From Pseudomonadota bacterium (GTDB lineage Bacteria > Pseudomonadota > Alphaproteobacteria > Rhizobiales > Aestuariivirgaceae), in contig CAUJIO010000015.1 of the NCBI GenBank assembly GCA_963205315.1, positions 1-64,000 of the forward strand: 64,000 nucleotides of DNA, read 5' to 3'. Of the stretch, positions 17,748-25,545 are shown piece by piece. Both the position numbers and the translations under genes were made by a program. Below the pieces are notes generated by a model. It was not told the origin of the DNA, made no database searches, and worked only from the letters and a program-made list of their open reading frames with translations. Position 1 is the first letter of the stretch; each line of letters starts with the position of its first letter.

Positions 17748-19244
17748 TCAGGCCTTGCCAGTGATGGTGCGGACGGCAGCCTGCCAGCCGGAATAAAGCG
17801 CCTCGCGCTGGTCTTGCCCCATCTGCGGCTCGAAGATCCTGTCCACCTGCCAGCGGCCAGCGAGATCCTCCTTGGTCCAGAGCCCCACTCCCATGCCGGC
17901 CATATGGGCGATGCCAAGGGCAGTCCGTTCGAGTTCGGTTGGCCGGCGCACCGGAACGCCGAGAAGATCGGCCTGGAACTGGCAGAGCAGGTTGTTGCGC
18001 GTGGCACCGCCATCGACTTTGAGCTCGGAGATCGGCAGGCCTCCGGCCCTCAGGGCCTCGACGTTGTCGCGGGTCTGGTAGGCCATGGCCTCAAGCCCGG
18101 CCCGGACAACATGCGCGCGGCCGGTTTCGAGCGTCAGGCCGATGATCCCGGCCCTGGCATCGCGCACCCAGTGCGGCGCGCAAATGCCGGCAAAGGCCGG
18201 AACGATATAGACGCCACCATTGTCCGGCACGCTTCGCGCCAGCGCCTCGATATCATCATCCGCTCGCAACACGCCAAGGCTGTCCCTCAGCCACTGGATC
18301 GTCTGGCCGCTGTGGAAGACGACGCCCTCGGCCTCGTAGTCGGTCCTGCCGTCGAGCGTCCAGCCGACACTGGCCGTCAGACCCTCGAGCACCGATGGCC
18401 TGTCACCGGTGTTGGCAGTGAGCACGCCGGCGGTGCCATAGGTGTTCTTCACCGAACCGGGTTCGAAACAGGCCTGGCCGAACATGCTGGCTTGCTGATC
18501 GGCCATGATGGCGGTGATCGGTACGGCCGCTGTGCCGGGCACGCCCACATCCTGCGGGCGCATCTCGCCGAACATGCTGCCCGAGGCCAGTGCGGGAGCC
18601 AGGAGCGGCAGCGGCACGCCACAGGCGGCACAAATATCAGCATCCCAGGTCAGCGATTCGAGCGCAAACAGCGCGGTCCGCGAGGCCTCGCTGTGATCGG
18701 TATAATGTGAGCGGCCACCCGTGAGATTCCACAGGAGCCAGCTATCGACGGTGCCGGCAGCGAGTTCGCCACGCTCGGCGCGCAGCCTCAGACCAGGAAC
18801 GCTTTCGACCAGCCATGCGAGTTTCGGTGCACTGAAGAAGGAGTCATTGAACAGGCCCGTCCGTTCACGGACGAGTTGTCCAAGCCCTTCGGCCTTCCAG
18901 CGCGCGACGATGCTGTCGGTCTGCTTCGACATCCACATCAGCGCCGGGTGAACGGGCTCGCCGGTGCGGCGGTCCCAGATCATGCAGGTCTCGCGGTGGG
19001 AGGTGACGCCGATGGCGGCGATGTCGTCGGTCGTGGCGCCCACCTTGTGCATGGCGGCTTGCATGCTGGCGCGCTGCGCCTGCCAGAGCGCAACGGGATC
19101 AAGTTCAACCCAGCCGGGCCGCGGGAAATTCGGGATGACCGGATTGCGCGCCTCGGCCACGAGTTGGCCTTCCATGTTGACCAGCACGGCGCGGGCGCTG
19201 GACGAGCCCTCGTCGAGGGCCATGACATAGCGCTTGCTCATCAC
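17748..19244 (-). CDS. Glycerol kinase-like FGGY kinase
   Basis: A 498-residue FGGY kinase of glycerol-kinase type. The N-terminal motif ALDEGSSSARAVLVN, the substrate loop GGRSHYTDHSEASRTALF, the KNTYGTAGVLTAN phosphate motif and the C-terminal KVDGGATRNNLLCQFQADL are typical of GlpK. It would phosphorylate glycerol or a related polyol. It follows the GlpD-like gene with a 4-base overlap, as in glycerol-catabolic operons. The usual GlpF facilitator and the FBP/EIIA-regulated elements are not evident. A polyol substrate other than glycerol is possible. Confidence 0.88.
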   Translation of the reverse strand: MMSKRYVMALDEGSSSARAVLVNMEGQLVAEARNPVIPNFPRPGWVELDPVALWQAQRASMQAAMHKVGATTDDIAAIGVTSHRETCMIWDRRTGEPVHPALMWMSKQTDSIVARWKAEGLGQLVRERTGLFNDSFFSAPKLAWLVESVPGLRLRAERGELAAGTVDSWLLWNLTGGRSHYTDHSEASRTALFALESLTWDADICAACGVPLPLLAPALASGSMFGEMRPQDVGVPGTAAVPITAIMADQQASMFGQACFEPGSVKNTYGTAGVLTANTGDRPSVLEGLTASVGWTLDGRTDYEAEGVVFHSGQTIQWLRDSLGVLRADDDIEALARSVPDNGGVYIVPAFAGICAPHWVRDARAGIIGLTLETGRAHVVRAGLEAMAYQTRDNVEALRAGGLPISELKVDGGATRNNLLCQFQADLLGVPVRRPTELERTALGIAHMAGMGVGLWTKEDLAGRWQVDRIFEPQMGQDQREALYSGWQAAVRTITGKA

Positions 19245-20869
19245 GCCGCCTCCTGCGGTACCGCCAGATGCGAGAGCCAGGCCTTGTAGCTCTCGACCTC
19301 GGCGGACTGGCGCTGGGGATCCCAGCCGAAGCGCGCGCCAATGAGGGCTGCCATTGCAGGGGCTTCCGCCAGCGCGTGTCCAGGCTCGAAGGCGAGCAGC
19401 AGGCGGCGGGCCAGCACGTCCGCGAGCGTCACTGCAAATTCGTGTCGCAGCGCAAAGGCAAGTTCAGCACCGATGGCGCCAGACCCCTCATGAATGACCT
19501 GCAGCAAGCCCTTGTCGTTGCGCGCCTCGGCGGCGACCGCACGCGCACGGCCACCATAGAGCGCGATGAGCCGCTCCGCACTTCGCTGTGAAAGGCCTCC
19601 GCCTGTCAGCTCGCGGCGCAATTCGGCTGCATCGAATTGTGCGCCGGGGAACGGCAATTTTGCCGTCATGCAGGCAACCTTGCCGCGCCCAAGCCGGCGG
19701 AAGGCATCATCCACCGCATCCTCGGCGAGCTGACGATAGGTCGTGAGCTTGCCGCCAACCACCGTCACCAGTCCCGGCATGTCCGGCGCATGATCATGCA
19801 GAACGTGGCTACGGGGAATCTTCGCCTCGACGACGCCCGGCGCATAGGGCAACGGGCGCACGCCCGAGAAGGTGTACAGCACATCGCGCGGCGACAGCTT
19901 GGCCTCCGGGATCAGCTGGTTCACCTCGTTGAGCAGGTAGTTCATCTCGGCGGCGCTGCAGCGCGCACCATCGGGATCTTCATCGAAGCGAAGATCGGTG
20001 GTGCCGATCATGTAGCGCCCCGCCCAGGGAATGACGAGCACTAGGCGGCCATCGGTCTTCGATTCATAATAGACGACATCCTGCGGCGCGCCGGGAAACG
20101 GATCGACGATCAGGTGGCTGCCCTTGGTACCGCCATTGAGCCGTGGCTGCGGCGGCGCTCCGCGTTGGAAGATGCGGTCGATCCAGGGTCCGGCGACGTT
20201 GAGGACCAGAGATCCCCTCACCTCCTGCATCTCACCGCTCGCCGTATCGCGATAGCGGACGCCGGCGACGCGGCCAGCCTCCAACACCGGTTCCTCCACG
20301 CGCACCTTGGTGCGGATCAAGGCGCCATCAGCCGCCGCTGCGACGGCAAGTTCGACGCAGAGCCGCTCGGCATATTCCACCTGGCCTTCGGTGAAGACAG
20401 CCGCACCGCCAAGCCCCTGCGGCGCGATGCCGGCAAAGCGGCGGCGCGTCGCCTCCGTGTTGAGGATCTCGTGCCCGCCGGTGCGCTTGTCGAAGGACAG
20501 CACGTCATAGAGGATCATGCCCAAGCGGATCAGCCAGACCGGACGGCGGTTATGGGAGTAAAACGGCATCAGCAGGCGCAGCGGCTTCACCAGATGCGGC
20601 GCCAGCTGGATCATCCGCTCCCGCTCGCGCAAGGACTCGCGCACCAGTGCGAAATCGCGGTGTTCAAGATAGCGCAGGCCGCCATGCGCCAGCCGCCCCG
20701 ACCATGCCGAAACGCCGCCGCAGATGTCGTCCTTTTCCAGCACGATGACTTTGAGCCCGCGCTGGGCGGCATCGCGGGCAATGCCCAGGCCATTGATCCC
20801 AGCGCCAATGATGACAAGATCGAAGGAAGCCGCAGACGCATTTCCGTCGCGAATGCCGTTGGTCAGCAT
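19241..20869 (-). CDS. FAD-dependent glycerol-3-phosphate dehydrogenase-like (GlpD/EryB-like)
   Basis: A 542-residue flavoprotein. The FAD dinucleotide motif VIIGAGINGLGIARDAAQRG lies near residues 18-37, with GGLRYLEHRDFALVRE and the substrate region of GlpD (FSGVRPLPY, then VVGGKLTTYRQLAEDAVD) present. GlpD oxidises glycerol-3-phosphate to DHAP at the membrane with electrons to quinone; the paralogue EryB does the same with erythritol-phosphate. The start at 20869 has AGAGGTAG upstream. It is the promoter-proximal gene of the locus. Whether it uses G3P or another polyol phosphate is not decided by sequence. Confidence 0.88.
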   Translation of the reverse strand: MLTNGIRDGNASAASFDLVIIGAGINGLGIARDAAQRGLKVIVLEKDDICGGVSAWSGRLAHGGLRYLEHRDFALVRESLRERERMIQLAPHLVKPLRLLMPFYSHNRRPVWLIRLGMILYDVLSFDKRTGGHEILNTEATRRRFAGIAPQGLGGAAVFTEGQVEYAERLCVELAVAAAADGALIRTKVRVEEPVLEAGRVAGVRYRDTASGEMQEVRGSLVLNVAGPWIDRIFQRGAPPQPRLNGGTKGSHLIVDPFPGAPQDVVYYESKTDGRLVLVIPWAGRYMIGTTDLRFDEDPDGARCSAAEMNYLLNEVNQLIPEAKLSPRDVLYTFSGVRPLPYAPGVVEAKIPRSHVLHDHAPDMPGLVTVVGGKLTTYRQLAEDAVDDAFRRLGRGKVACMTAKLPFPGAQFDAAELRRELTGGGLSQRSAERLIALYGGRARAVAAEARNDKGLLQVIHEGSGAIGAELAFALRHEFAVTLADVLARRLLLAFEPGHALAEAPAMAALIGARFGWDPQRQSAEVESYKAWLSHLAVPQEAA

Positions 20870-20904
20870 AACTATTCTACCTCTGAATTTGTATTCAGGA
20901 TGCG

Positions 20905-20916
20905 CAAGAAATGCAC
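20905..20916 (-). promoter_or_regulatory. Candidate operator motif upstream of the GlpD-like gene
   Basis: On the minus strand this reads GTGCATTTCTTG, an 11/12 match to the word found at 402-413 and 17696-17707. It lies 36-47 bases before the GlpD-like start, in a promoter position, and shares its orientation with the gene. Confidence 0.35.
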
Positions 20917-21037
20917 CATGTGTCAAGAGGTACGGCGCATCACGCCCCAATCTCTTGTGCGACCCTCCATCTTGGTCGGCGCATCAATCGTTCATGCCCG
21001 AGACGTGCAACGAGGTGAGTTTACGCGATTTCGGCAG

Positions 21038-21934
21038 TCAGCTCGCTGTACCGGTTCGCTTCACGCATCGGAAGCCGACATGACACGTGGTGGTGTCGAT
21101 GGTTTGCGCCATGCGCGCCGCAGGCCGATAGCGCTGGCAATAGCTTGGCGCACACAGGAGGGAGCCGCCCTTCATGACTTTGCGCGGCAGGCCGGCACCG
21201 TTCACGCCGATTTCCCGGCTCTTGTCCTCAGCACCACCACGCGGATTTTCCATGGTGCAGCAGGGACGGTCAATGACAGCGTGGTCCTAATACCAGTCCG
21301 ACGTCCATTGCCATACATTGCCGGCCATGTCGTAGAGGCCGTAGCCATTGGCAGGATATGAGCCGATAGGTGATGTCCAGTAGTATCCGTCATCGCAGGC
21401 ATTTTCCCATGGGAATTCGCCCTGCCAGGTATTGGCCATCATCCGGCCGCCAGGATGCAACTCGTCACCCCAGACATAGGGTTTGCCATCTAGGCCGCCG
21501 CGTGCGGCGAACTCGAATTCGGCCTCGGATGGAAGTTCCTTGCCAGCCCATTGAGCATACGCCACCGCGTCCTCATAGCCGATGTGAACCACGGGATGTT
21601 TCGCAAGCCCCTCAATGGATCTTGCCGGCCCCTTTGGATGCCGCCAGTCGGCGCCTTGGACATAGGACCACCAGACATAGGCATCATTGCGGTTAAAGAC
21701 GGCCGTGGGAGGCGAAAACACAGCCGAGGCGGGCGCGAGCGCTTCGGGTGGCACGCCGAAGGTGAGCTTGATCGCTTCCATGATCAGCAACGGCGGGGCC
21801 ATCTCCTTGGAAATGGCGATCATCTTGTTCTTGAGCTCGGTCACCTTCTCCGGGTTTGCGTCGGCGATATTGTTCTTCTCGCCAGGGTCCTTGGAGAGAT
21901 CGAAGAGCTCGACGCTGCCGGGCAGGCCCGCCAC
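21038..21934 (-). pseudogene. Fossil fusion of an arylsulfatase C-terminus and a formylglycine-generating enzyme
   Basis: Reading 5' to 3', a sulfatase tail (VELFDLSKDPGEKNNIAD and on to about GVPPEAL) runs in frame into the C-terminal half of a formylglycine-generating enzyme (WWSYVQGADWRHP, GKELPSEAEFEFAARGG, GYGLYDMAGNVWQWTSDWY). An in-frame TAG at 21287-21289 then interrupts it, after which the FGE continues ([29 protein letters not shown]). The catalytic cysteine pair CAPSYC is still encoded. The sulfatase body, the FGE N-terminus and the link between them are missing, so a deletion joined two once-adjacent genes. FGE normally converts a sulfatase Cys to formylglycine, so the two were probably functional partners. 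Confidence 0.85.
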
Positions 21935-21935
21935 G

Positions 21936-22211
21936 CGACTCAAGTTCATCCGCCATGCCCGCGAACTGGGCTTCGGCATCGCGGAAGTACGCGAGCTTCT
22001 CCAGCTATCCGATTTGCCCGAGACCAGCTGCGCCGCCGCCGATGCGATAGCCCGCAGCCATCTCGAACAGATCGAGATCCGGCTCAAGAAGCTTCAGTCG
22101 CTGCGCAAGGTACTCATACGAATGTTGGAGGAATGCAGCCATGGCCGTGTCTGCCAGTGCCGGGTAATCGAAGTCCTGCAGGACCATCGCCATTGTGTCC
22201 ACGACCATTGA
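21936..22211 (+). pseudogene. MerR-family metal regulator, C-terminal fragment
   Basis: The segment RLKFIRHARELGFGIAEVRE and following residues match helix 3 onward of CueR/HmrR-type MerR regulators, and the end carries a cysteine cluster (EECSHGRVCQC) like the copper-binding loop. The DNA-binding N-terminus is missing: homology begins abruptly at about 21936, within a few bases of the start of the oppositely oriented sulfatase fragment, marking a rearrangement junction. It probably once controlled a copper efflux or oxidase gene. Confidence 0.75.
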
Positions 22212-22220
22212 CGCGCTGCG

Positions 22221-22723
22221 TCAGTGACTTTGCCGGTGGTGCAGGACCGGATAATGGGGATTCTGATGGCGCTCGGCTAGATGCAGCCACGCCCCCACAG
22301 CCATGAGCATATCCGCCAACACAAGCAGCAACGTGACCGGTGTTCCCAACAGGACAACGGAGACCACCGCACCGAGGAACGGTGCTGTGCCATAATAGGC
22401 CCCGGTGCGCGCCGTGCCGAGATGTCGCGCAAGGCAATGATAAACAGCACGTGCCCCGGGCCGTAGCTCACGAAGCCCAGCGCCATGCCTCCGGCAATCC
22501 TGGCGAAGGAGCGCGTGAGCGCACCTGCCGCAAATCCGGGACCCGTGTTCACGCTGCTGGCCGCTACGCCCTTCACGGCAGCGAGTATGTAGGGATCGGC
22601 TGCCGAAATCTTGCGGGTCAGATTGTTGCCGATGCCCCACGAGAGGCAGGCGAGCGCGATCAGCGCTACACCCCAGCTCAGATCACCGAGTTCGCCCGGC
22701 CACGACAAAAGCAGCGCGCCCAT
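22221..22723 (-). pseudogene. EamA/DMT-family transporter, truncated and frameshifted
   Basis: Hydrophobic segments typical of the second EamA repeat are seen (GVALIALACLSWGIGNNLTR, GFVSYGPGHVLFIIALR), then a frame change near 22430, after which TGAYYGTAPFLGAVVSVVLL and the C-terminus continue. The first half of the transporter is absent. Such proteins export metabolites or amino acids; this copy should not be functional. Confidence 0.75.
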
Positions 22724-22784
22724 GTGGCGCTGGAAGCCAGGGCCCGGCCTCAGGCCGCGGACCGAGAAGACTTCTGGGAGGTCT

Positions 22785-22990
22785 TCACGCTGACGTCATT
22801 TCGGGACCGCAACCTGTTGGCCGTGTCGCAAGCGGGCCCCGTCAACAATCTCAGTGACGGCATGAGCTGGGGCGTCTTCCCGCTCGTTTTCATGACATTT
22901 GGACTCGGCGTCGAGAAGATTGGAATTCTCAAGGCGGTCTATCCCGCCCGCCACCGCTGGTTCGGTGGCCTGCTGCGACGAGGCGTTCCA
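22785..22990 (+). pseudogene. Major facilitator superfamily transporter fragment
   Basis: About 60 residues (SFRDRNLLAVSQAGPVNNLS, GMSWGVFPLVFMTFGLGVEK, IGILKAVYP) match the first or middle transmembrane block of MFS permeases that share clusters with metal-resistance genes. There is no start codon context and the frame is lost after about 22960. It abuts the EamA remnant and the Crp-type gene. Confidence 0.6.
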
Positions 22991-23025
22991 CGACGTCCCG
23001 CGTCGTTGATTTCGCTCAAGCGTGG

Positions 23026-23574
23026 CTAGCAACGCTCTTTGCCGGAGCGCCGGCGCCTGGCGATTTCGCGGTAAAGCGCTTCCGGGCTGACGCCGATGTC
23101 TTCGGCAACACGCTTCCAGTCTCCCCGCGGCGGGAGACGCTCATGCCAGGCGAGCCAGGCATCGAGACGTTCCTTGATCCGCCGCAGTGAGAGGATTTCG
23201 GCCCGCAGCCTGGCATCGCGGATCTCTCGTGCCAGATGCTGTACCCACAGCGACGCGAAACCAGGATCCGAATCGAAGCGTTGGCGCACTGCCGACCTGT
23301 CGATGAAGCGCACTGTTGCCTCGCTGGTGACCACCCCGTCACAGTGGTAGCTGTCGCTCAGGAGCGATGCCTCCGCCACGAGCGAACTCCCTGCCGCGCG
23401 CTGCAGCGTGACCATCCGGCCGTCCGACTGGTGGCGTATCAGCCGCACCTCGCCCGACAACACGACCATGATGTGCGTAACGGGATCACCGCGATGAAAC
23501 AGGAATGTTCCCGCAACGAACCTCCTGTGAATTCCTGGTAATGCCATCAATGATGCAAACATGATCGCAATCAT
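23026..23574 (-). CDS. Crp/Fnr-family transcriptional regulator
   Basis: A 182-residue regulator, shorter than Crp (about 210). A cyclic-nucleotide-binding-like beta barrel (GTFLFHRGDPVTHIMVVLSG, then AEASLLSDSYHCDG) is followed by a helical linker and a compact C-terminal helix-turn-helix (DWKRVAEDIGVSPEALYREI). No Fnr-type N-terminal cysteine cluster is seen. This short type often neighbours metal- or redox-resistance genes. It is divergent from the Met/His-rich exported protein gene, with 53 bases between starts, so it probably regulates it. Confidence 0.85.
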   Translation of the reverse strand: MIAIMFASLMALPGIHRRFVAGTFLFHRGDPVTHIMVVLSGEVRLIRHQSDGRMVTLQRAAGSSLVAEASLLSDSYHCDGVVTSEATVRFIDRSAVRQRFDSDPGFASLWVQHLAREIRDARLRAEILSLRRIKERLDAWLAWHERLPPRGDWKRVAEDIGVSPEALYREIARRRRSGKERC

Positions 23575-23627
23575 GTGACAGGGCCATCAACAATGGCAAG
23601 AGAGTTGGTGTTAGAAGGGAAGCAGCA

Positions 23628-24197
23628 ATGCGGCACATTTTGATCTTTTTGACATTCACGATGCTGTCTGGCGCTTCTGCCGTGGCCCAGCAGATGGATC
23701 ACAGCCACATGCAGGGCATGAATCATGGCGCGATGATGGGCATGCCGGGAATACCCACGGAACCGGGCCAGTCAGCCTTCGCGGCGATCCAGGAAATCGT
23801 CGGCATTCTCGAGAGGGATGCCGCGACCGACTGGACAAAAGTCAACATCGACGCCCTGCGACAACACCTCATCGACATGGACAACGTGACGCTGCGCGCA
23901 ACCACGACAGCGCACGAGGAAAACGGCAGTCTGCGCTTCAGCGCCACCGGCGAAGGCGCGGTACGGCAATCGATCCGGCGCATGTTGACAGCCCACGCGG
24001 CCGCCATGAACGGCGCCGGCGGAATGCAGTTCACGGCGAGGGAGACCGCTGATGGCGCCGACCTGACTGTAACCGCCACGGACCCGGGGCAACTGGTCAA
24101 GTTTCGCGCTCTCGGCCTTGTCGGAGTCCTCGCCTTCGGCATGCACCACCAGATGCACCATATCATGATCGCCCGCGGGCAAGCGCCGCACGGATAG
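23628..24197 (+). CDS. Exported Met/His-rich protein, probable metal-handling
   Basis: A 189-residue protein with a signal peptide (about 1-20, cleavage near AVA-QQ), then a Met/His-rich stretch (MDHSHMQGMNHGAMMGMPG) and a C-terminal HHQMHHIMIARG motif. Such clusters usually bind Cu(I) or Ag(I) in the periplasm. The remaining 130 residues form an alpha/beta domain I do not recognise by name. A good AAGGGAAGCAGC ribosome site precedes the ATG. The context (Crp-type regulator, copper-type MerR fragment, multicopper-oxidase fragment) supports a role in copper resistance. Confidence 0.8.
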   Translation: MRHILIFLTFTMLSGASAVAQQMDHSHMQGMNHGAMMGMPGIPTEPGQSAFAAIQEIVGILERDAATDWTKVNIDALRQHLIDMDNVTLRATTTAHEENGSLRFSATGEGAVRQSIRRMLTAHAAAMNGAGGMQFTARETADGADLTVTATDPGQLVKFRALGLVGVLAFGMHHQMHHIMIARGQAPHG

Positions 24198-24270
24198 CGC
24201 GCGTCGTCACCGTTACGCTGGCAAGACAATGTCCCTGGCTGCCGCGATGATCAAACCAGACTTTGCTTCT

Positions 24271-24435
24271 TCAGGCATGATCTCGCAAGGGGGCTTTGGC
24301 GTCTGCTTGGCGCGGAGTTACAGGCATCCCATCAACCGCAATCACGTCGCCATCGAGTTTGCCCAGATCGATGGTGAAGCCAGTGGCGGTGGCGCCGTTA
24401 AGCCGTTGGAGTTCACCGTCTATCGGAATGCCGCT
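24271..24435 (-). pseudogene. Multicopper oxidase fragment
   Basis: A minus-strand frame reads GELQRLNGATATGFTIDLGK, then DGDVIAVDGMPVTPRQAD before a stop at 24271. This matches the cupredoxin-domain segment of CueO/CopA-type oxidases in which an Asp-Gly-x-Pro turn precedes VTP. The copper-ligand regions are absent. It is a short relic of a copper-oxidising enzyme that probably belonged with the neighbouring Met/His-rich protein. Confidence 0.5.
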
Positions 24436-24441
24436 TCATGA

Positions 24442-24757
24442 AGTGCGAGAGCGGTCGGCAGCCTTCATGCTCTGTTGGTGAGGACCGTCCGAAAGTCTCC
24501 TGCACCGTGAACGGATTTTTGTGGCTCAGCCCGAGATGCGAGTGACGCAACACTGGCTAACTCAGTCCTTCCCTAACTTCCGTTATACGAACAAGCTCTC
24601 AAAACCAGGCACGGAAGACTTACCCCGTTTCCCGTCCCGGTCTGCCTAAAAACAACAACCAAGGCAGCGCAATATGTGAAATATGCAAACGAGCAACTGT
24701 TGAGGGACTTGTGCGCCGATCCACTGCGATATTGTGTTTCCAGACTTCGATCGTTGA
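24442..24757. other. Intergenic stretch without recognisable genes
   Basis: Three hundred bases between the multicopper-oxidase relic and the XRE-cupin gene. GC content is lower than in the surrounding genes. I see no convincing coding, hairpin or repeat structure. Confidence 0.6.
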
Positions 24758-25366
24758 CTATCTTTTCCTCGTCTTGGATGCCTTGTCTTCGAACCGGTCT
24801 GGAATATTGACCACGAAGAGGCGGGCGGGTACCGCTCCTTCGGCGAGGCCGTAATGCTCGATGCTGGCGTCGAACTGGATGCAATCTCCTGGACCGACGA
24901 TTATTTCCATTCCTCCGTACTGGAACCGCATTCGCCCTTCGAGCACGAGAATGATCTCTTCGCCAGAATGCTTGAAACGCGGTGGCGTTTCGTCCTCCAG
25001 AACGGACAAGGTTAGAAAGAATACTTCTGCCCTTGGGTGGAGCTTGGCTCGCGACGCTAGCTCATAGGTGTGGCCGATGTCGCTACCATTTTTGGTAATG
25101 ACTTTACGTTCATCAGCGCGAACCACGGAGATCGGACGCCGCTCAGCGTCAGACATTAGGATATCCGACAACGGCACTCCGAAAACGTCGGCGAGTCGAA
25201 CCATAACTCTGGTGGAGGGTGTTGCCTGCCCCGACTCGACTTTTGACAGATAGCCCTTCGTCAGTTCGGCCTGCCCTGCTGCTGCTTCCAGTGTCATACC
25301 TGAAGCTTTTCTGATCCGCCGCAGTGCTGCCCCGATATTTGTCCCAAGCTCATCAGTCTGCGTCAA
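24758..25366 (-). CDS. XRE-family regulator with C-terminal cupin domain
   Basis: A 202-residue regulator: an N-terminal lambda-repressor-like helix-turn-helix (GAALRRIRKASGMTLEAAAG, then ELTKGYLSKVESGQ, about 9-60) and a C-terminal cupin (about 115-190, HSGEEIILVLEGRMRFQYGG, GPGDCIQFDA, EHYG). Such PuuR-like proteins sense small metabolites, often amines, and repress a neighbouring catabolic operon. It is divergent from the flavin oxidoreductase gene (179 bases between starts), which it most likely controls. Confidence 0.9.
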   Translation of the reverse strand: MTQTDELGTNIGAALRRIRKASGMTLEAAAGQAELTKGYLSKVESGQATPSTRVMVRLADVFGVPLSDILMSDAERRPISVVRADERKVITKNGSDIGHTYELASRAKLHPRAEVFFLTLSVLEDETPPRFKHSGEEIILVLEGRMRFQYGGMEIIVGPGDCIQFDASIEHYGLAEGAVPARLFVVNIPDRFEDKASKTRKR

Positions 25367-25545
25367 ATCTCATTCCTCGATCGTTCCAAGACGTTGCGCC
25401 TGCAAGGATGAACCATTGCGAGTGTCAGGCACTTTAGCCGAAAAAATATGTTGACATCAAGTTGCACTTCAGGAAACCTCCAGGAAACATTCGTTTTGCA
25501 AATGTGCGCCCGAAGCGGTTTTCCTTCCAAAAGTGAGATAACGCA

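Noticed and set aside
21287..21289. TAG in the FGE frame as a recoded amber (pyrrolysine or suppressor)
   Set aside because: The gene also lacks its N-terminus and is fused to a sulfatase tail, so it is a pseudogene; nothing in the window suggests amber recoding.
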